In this document: piece after piece, positions 60,779-64,000 of the stretch | Layout of the letters: each line of letters starts with the position of its first letter | Numbering within the stretch: position 1 is the stretch's first letter | Assembly: GCA_964410485.1 (NCBI GenBank) | Contig: CAYPHJ010000004.1 | Coordinates: forward strand, 1-64,000 | Length of the DNA: 64,000 nt | Direction of reading: 5' to 3' | DNA from: CAYPHJ01 sp964410485 | Lineage (GTDB): Bacteria; Desulfobacterota; Binatia; UBA9968 | The notes under the pieces: model-generated | Databases searched by the model: none | What the model saw: the letters and a program-made list of their open reading frames with translations, nothing else | Told to the model about the DNA's origin: nothing | Made by a program: the position numbers and the translations under genes

Positions 60779-61648
60779 TTAAGCCTGCGCCGCCGCGCGC
60801 AATGCTCGGCTGACCAACACACGGACCAGGTGCCGCTTGTAATCAGCCGTTGCGCGCAAATCGTCAATCGGATCGACACTGCCGCTGGCATCGACGGCGA
60901 TACGTTGAATCAACTCATCGGAAAACCTCGCTCCACGCGCCATCGACTCGCTCGTATGCACGCGGATCGGTTTCGGCGATACCGCCCCGACCACCAGACG
61001 AAGTTCAGCACAAAGGTTATTTTCCATCTTTGTTAATACAGCAATGCCAGCACATGGCCGCTCTTCCGAAGAGCCGGTGGTGAACTTGACGTAAGTGCCA
61101 CGAAGATGGTCGGACGGCGGAACGATCAACGCCGAAATCAGCTCGCTCGGCTCCAAAGCCGTCTCGTAACTGCCCCTCAAGAATTCGGACAATTTCATCT
61201 GCCGTGTTCCCGCAGGGCTCACAAGCTCTACACTAGCATCCAACGCCACCAAAACAGTAGCCGGGTCCGATTGATGATCGGCATGTGCCAGATTGCCACC
61301 TATGGTCGCCATGTTGCGAATACGGATATTGGCGACCACATGACAAGCCTCGGCGAGCACAGCACAGTGTTGCCGTACCAACGGCGAGGCTTCGACGTCG
61401 TAGATGGCTGCGAGCGCGCCGATACGGAGCCCTTTTTTAACGTCGAAGCTGATATCACCGGCGGTTTTGATCTTATTTAGATTGATGAGGTGTTTGGGAA
61501 TGAAGATGCCATTTTTGATCAAGGTCAACAGCGCAGTGCCGCCGGCGATGACCTTGGCTTCACGGTTGTGGTTCAGAAGCGCGGCGGCCTCCTCGAGCGT
61601 GCTTGGTTCTGCTAACTCAAAACGTCGCATGCCATTTTTCCACAACAA
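60779..61648 (-). CDS. FAD-binding subunit of a molybdenum hydroxylase (CoxM-like)
   Basis: The protein has 289 residues. It accepts electrons from the 2Fe-2S subunit. FAD motifs are KVIAGGTALLTLIKNG (about 34) and NMATIGGNLAHADHQSDPATVLVALDA (about 111). A CO-dehydrogenase-flavoprotein C-terminal domain follows. It is first in the M-L-S order and starts 11 bp before the large subunit's upstream end, so all three genes form one operon. Confidence 0.94.
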   Translation of the reverse strand: MLWKNGMRRFELAEPSTLEEAAALLNHNREAKVIAGGTALLTLIKNGIFIPKHLINLNKIKTAGDISFDVKKGLRIGALAAIYDVEASPLVRQHCAVLAEACHVVANIRIRNMATIGGNLAHADHQSDPATVLVALDASVELVSPAGTRQMKLSEFLRGSYETALEPSELISALIVPPSDHLRGTYVKFTTGSSEERPCAGIAVLTKMENNLCAELRLVVGAVSPKPIRVHTSESMARGARFSDELIQRIAVDASGSVDPIDDLRATADYKRHLVRVLVSRALRAAAQA

Positions 61649-61814
61649 TCCCTTCGAAATATTTCATCGCCGAATAACACGCGAGAAACCTTTCGCAAAA
61701 TCGTTTGCTTCTTATCACACAACCCAAACCTGTCAAGACGTGTGTTGACGCGGCGTGCAACCAGGTGTTATGAAATCGCTTCCGAATCGAAGAATCAAGA
61801 CGAAAGACCCATCC

Positions 61815-62843
61815 ATGCTAAAGATCGATGCCGATGCACATGTTTTGGAAACCGAACAAACGTGGGAGTACATGGAAGGGAGCGACCGCAAGTTTCGCCC
61901 TCAGGTCGTCTCCACCAGCGGCGGCCCGCCGAATGATGAGTACTGGCTGGTGGATGGTACGCTCCGTCTGAAGTCTCGTAATGTCGGCAAAAACACTCCC
62001 GTCGCCTCAAGAGAGTTGCGTGACGCCGCTTCGCGTTTAAGACATATGGACGAACTCGGCGTTGATATCCAGGTTATTTTCCCAACGATATTCATTATTC
62101 CTCTCACGGCACGCCCCGAAATCGAGCTGGCTTTATGCCGCAGTTACAACCGCTGGATGGCCGATATCTGGAAACAAGCCAAAGACCGCCTGCGCTGGGC
62201 TGCCGTTTTGCCGCTCTTCAGCATGGACAAAGTGTTTGACGAAGCAAGGTTTGCGAAAGAAAACGGTGCCTGCGGCATTTTTATGCGCGGCTCGGAGTGC
62301 GAAAAGCTTTTAAGCGACAGTTATTTCTTCCCCCTCTTCGATCTCGCCAGCCGTTTGGACTTGGCCATTTGCATTCACTCGGGCACCGGTAGCTCCGCCC
62401 TATACGATTATTTCAGATACGAAACCATCGGCTTTTCGAAATTCAAGTTGGTAATCGTTGGCGCGTTCCACAACATGATCATGGATGGGATTCCGGATCG
62501 GTTTCCGAAGCTCAGAGTTGCTTTTCTCGAAGCCAGCTCCCAGTGGCTCCCCTACGTGGCGACAGATCTGGTCAAGCGCTACAGACTTCAAGGCCGAGAA
62601 CTCAATACGAAAGAGCTGCTAAGGCAAAATCGATTCTACGTCGGTTGCGAGTCGAGTGACGATCTTCCGTACATCATTCAATTCGTCGGCGGGGACAACT
62701 TGGTTGTCGGCACTGATTATGGCCATGCAGACAGTGCGACAGAACTCGGTGCTCTCGATGGTGTTTTGCAAAATTCGAGGTTGAACTCATCCGTCACAAG
62801 CAAAATCGTCGGCGAGAATGCCAAAGTGCTCTACGGTCTGTGA
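61815..62843 (+). CDS. Amidohydrolase-2 family protein (ACMSD-like)
   Basis: The protein has 342 residues from the ATG at 61815, where the family-like IDADAHVLE start begins. A 20-residue upstream extension to 61755 is unlikely. Metal-site features are DADAH, CIHSGTG and a C-terminal GTDYGHAD. FPKLRVAFLEASSQWLPY is typical of the family. Members decarboxylate or hydrolyse aromatic-ring cleavage products. The substrate is unknown. It is divergent from the hydroxylase operon and followed by an epimerase gene, suggesting a catabolic set. Confidence 0.9.
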   Translation: MLKIDADAHVLETEQTWEYMEGSDRKFRPQVVSTSGGPPNDEYWLVDGTLRLKSRNVGKNTPVASRELRDAASRLRHMDELGVDIQVIFPTIFIIPLTARPEIELALCRSYNRWMADIWKQAKDRLRWAAVLPLFSMDKVFDEARFAKENGACGIFMRGSECEKLLSDSYFFPLFDLASRLDLAICIHSGTGSSALYDYFRYETIGFSKFKLVIVGAFHNMIMDGIPDRFPKLRVAFLEASSQWLPYVATDLVKRYRLQGRELNTKELLRQNRFYVGCESSDDLPYIIQFVGGDNLVVGTDYGHADSATELGALDGVLQNSRLNSSVTSKIVGENAKVLYGL

Positions 62844-62919
62844 TGTCTGTGATTGAAGAAGCGGGAACTCCGCGTAACCGGGTGAGTGAGATATATTGTC
62901 TTGTTTCGGAGAGTTTTGA

Positions 62920-63753
62920 GTGAAACTTCTTCTCACTGGCGGACTCGGGAAAGTCGGCCAATGGATCGTTCGCGAATTGCTAAATCGCGGCTCTTACGAA
63001 TTGACGGTATTCGACCGCACTCCTGGACCGGAGCGTGACCCAGTTAAGTATCTAGTTGGAGATATCCAGGACCTCGGCCAAGTCATAGAGGCCATGTCCT
63101 ATGCCGAAGCCGTAATTCACCTCGCGGCAATTCATAATCCGAACATCGCGACGACGAGCGTGACCTATCAAACCAATGTCATCGGCACGTTCAACGTCCA
63201 TCATGCTGCCTTTCGCCTTGGCGTCAAGCGGGTTGTATCCGCAAGCAGCAATGCCGTCGTAGGCTGGAGCTACGGCGAAGGCTTCATGCCTGATTATCTT
63301 CCAATCGACGAGGATCATCCGTTGCGACCTCAAGACGTTTACGGTCTTTCCAAAGAGATCGGTGAAACCATCGGACGTTCATACGCTCACAAAGGTTTAG
63401 AAACCGTGATGCTGCGGCCAAGTGGTGTGGTGACTCCAGACGAGCTAGAACAAATGAGAAAAGACGGTGGCCGGCGGCCAACGGGCTTCCATGCCTACAG
63501 TTACGTTGATGCGCGCGATTTAGCCGTTGCTTTTCGGCTATCAATTGAACGCCCCATTCCAGGCGGTACTATCTTCTTCGTTGTCGCGGACGATAGCACC
63601 GTGGCCGAACCGCTTTGTGACCTCTATCCGCGCCTGATGCCAGGCATCGGCGACAAAGCCCGTGCTCTCACGGGCGGCCAGGGATCGTACTCCAATGCCC
63701 GAGCAAGGACATTGCTCGGCTGGCAGCCGGTTCATTCTTGGCGCCGTCGATGA
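62920..63753 (+). CDS. NAD-dependent epimerase/dehydratase family protein
   Basis: The protein has 277 residues. The GTG start is preceded by CGGAGAG. The Rossmann motif TGGLGKVGQWIVREL is at about 6-20, VIHLAAIHNPN at about 65, and the catalytic YGLSK at about 142 with an upstream serine (SASSNAVVG). This is a short-chain extended SDR, probably acting on a sugar nucleotide or a related hydroxy/keto compound. It begins 76 bp after the amidohydrolase, so the two may be one unit. Confidence 0.9.
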   Translation: MKLLLTGGLGKVGQWIVRELLNRGSYELTVFDRTPGPERDPVKYLVGDIQDLGQVIEAMSYAEAVIHLAAIHNPNIATTSVTYQTNVIGTFNVHHAAFRLGVKRVVSASSNAVVGWSYGEGFMPDYLPIDEDHPLRPQDVYGLSKEIGETIGRSYAHKGLETVMLRPSGVVTPDELEQMRKDGGRRPTGFHAYSYVDARDLAVAFRLSIERPIPGGTIFFVVADDSTVAEPLCDLYPRLMPGIGDKARALTGGQGSYSNARARTLLGWQPVHSWRRR

Positions 63754-64000
63754 AAGTTGAACAGAGAGACCTGTATGCGTCACATAGATAACGCAAACAT
63801 GTTTTTAACAAGACAGGATTTCTCTGTGACCGCGCATTCGATTGGGATAATCATCCGGTGTGGTTAACATTCAGGTCCAATTAACGGCGCACATAAGAGG
63901 GGACTGGTTCAGCAGCATCGCTCATGTGATACGAAGTCGGTTGTTTTGAAAGCTCCTTTGAATACATTGGCGAAAAATCGCCGGGACATGGGTATCCACG
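63754..64000. other. Right-edge spacer
   Basis: The spacer is 247 bp. No gene, repeat or RNA is supported. The next gene probably lies beyond the window. Confidence 0.4.

Noticed and set aside
58449..61648. Form I aerobic CO dehydrogenase
   Set aside because: Subunit layout matches, but the large subunit has PYRGVG in place of the AYRCSFR-type active-site loop.

Overview
This looks like a scaffolded draft genome or metagenome bin of a free-living Gram-negative bacterium of the deltaproteobacterial or Binatota (Desulfobacterota_B) type. That placement is inferred from gene content only: a tandem-fused UvrA, a pilMNOPQ-aro block, a complete diderm envelope toolkit, CoxMLS-type hydroxylase genes and amidohydrolase-2 genes. 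No rRNA or other firm taxonomic marker is present. A run of 100 N (37356-37455) marks a scaffold join. The only RNA gene I see is tRNA-Pro(CGG) at 55586-55662.

Layout. 0-4.5 kb: repeats, a long membrane-anchored coiled-coil protein, an FmdB-type zinc ribbon and queE. 4.3-14 kb: a small unknown protein, a 1909-residue double UvrA, a DUF983 protein, an AAG-type 3-methyladenine glycosylase after an ankyrin lipoprotein, and a phosphodiester glycosidase. 14-27 kb (minus strand): a respiratory complex I operon in the order nuoA-C-D-E-F-G-H-J-K-L-M-N. nuoB and nuoI, which carry clusters N2 and N6a/b, are absent from it. 27.5-32 kb: a TrkA-N/DHH phosphoesterase, an orphan ABC permease, a VTT-domain membrane protein and uppP. 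32.4-38.8 kb: an envelope cluster with tatA, two proteins carrying the same DxNxDGxxD-type 23-residue repeat (one secreted, one a glycine-zipper lipoprotein), a TonB-like protein, ExbB and ExbD, facing a secreted VWA-domain protein across the scaffold join.

39.8-49.2 kb (minus strand): an XRE-type regulator and pilMNOPQ (type IV pilus alignment complex and secretin), then a frameshifted BamE-like gene, then aroC-aroK-aroB-aroQ of the shikimate pathway. 49.6-55.5 kb (plus strand): priA-def-fmt-rsmB-rpe, a classic housekeeping run, followed by tRNA-Pro. 55.7-56.7 kb is a gene-poor, A+T-richer stretch. 56.7-63.8 kb: a BNR/Asp-box beta-propeller protein, a three-gene molybdenum hydroxylase (FAD, Mo and 2Fe-2S subunits), an amidohydrolase and an NAD-dependent epimerase. 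This last block looks like a catabolic module.

The spacers are as notable as the genes. At least two families of dispersed palindromic elements occur (about 85-97 nt and about 139 nt). Many other spacers are built from a short word of 5-8 nt repeated with variation and often followed by its reverse complement, with a different word in each spacer. The strongest leads are the complex I operon without nuoB and nuoI, the repeat-protein/TonB-ExbBD cluster, the word-iterated spacers, a one-base frameshift in the BamE-like gene, and an exact 55-nt duplication across the N gap that points to an assembly artefact.
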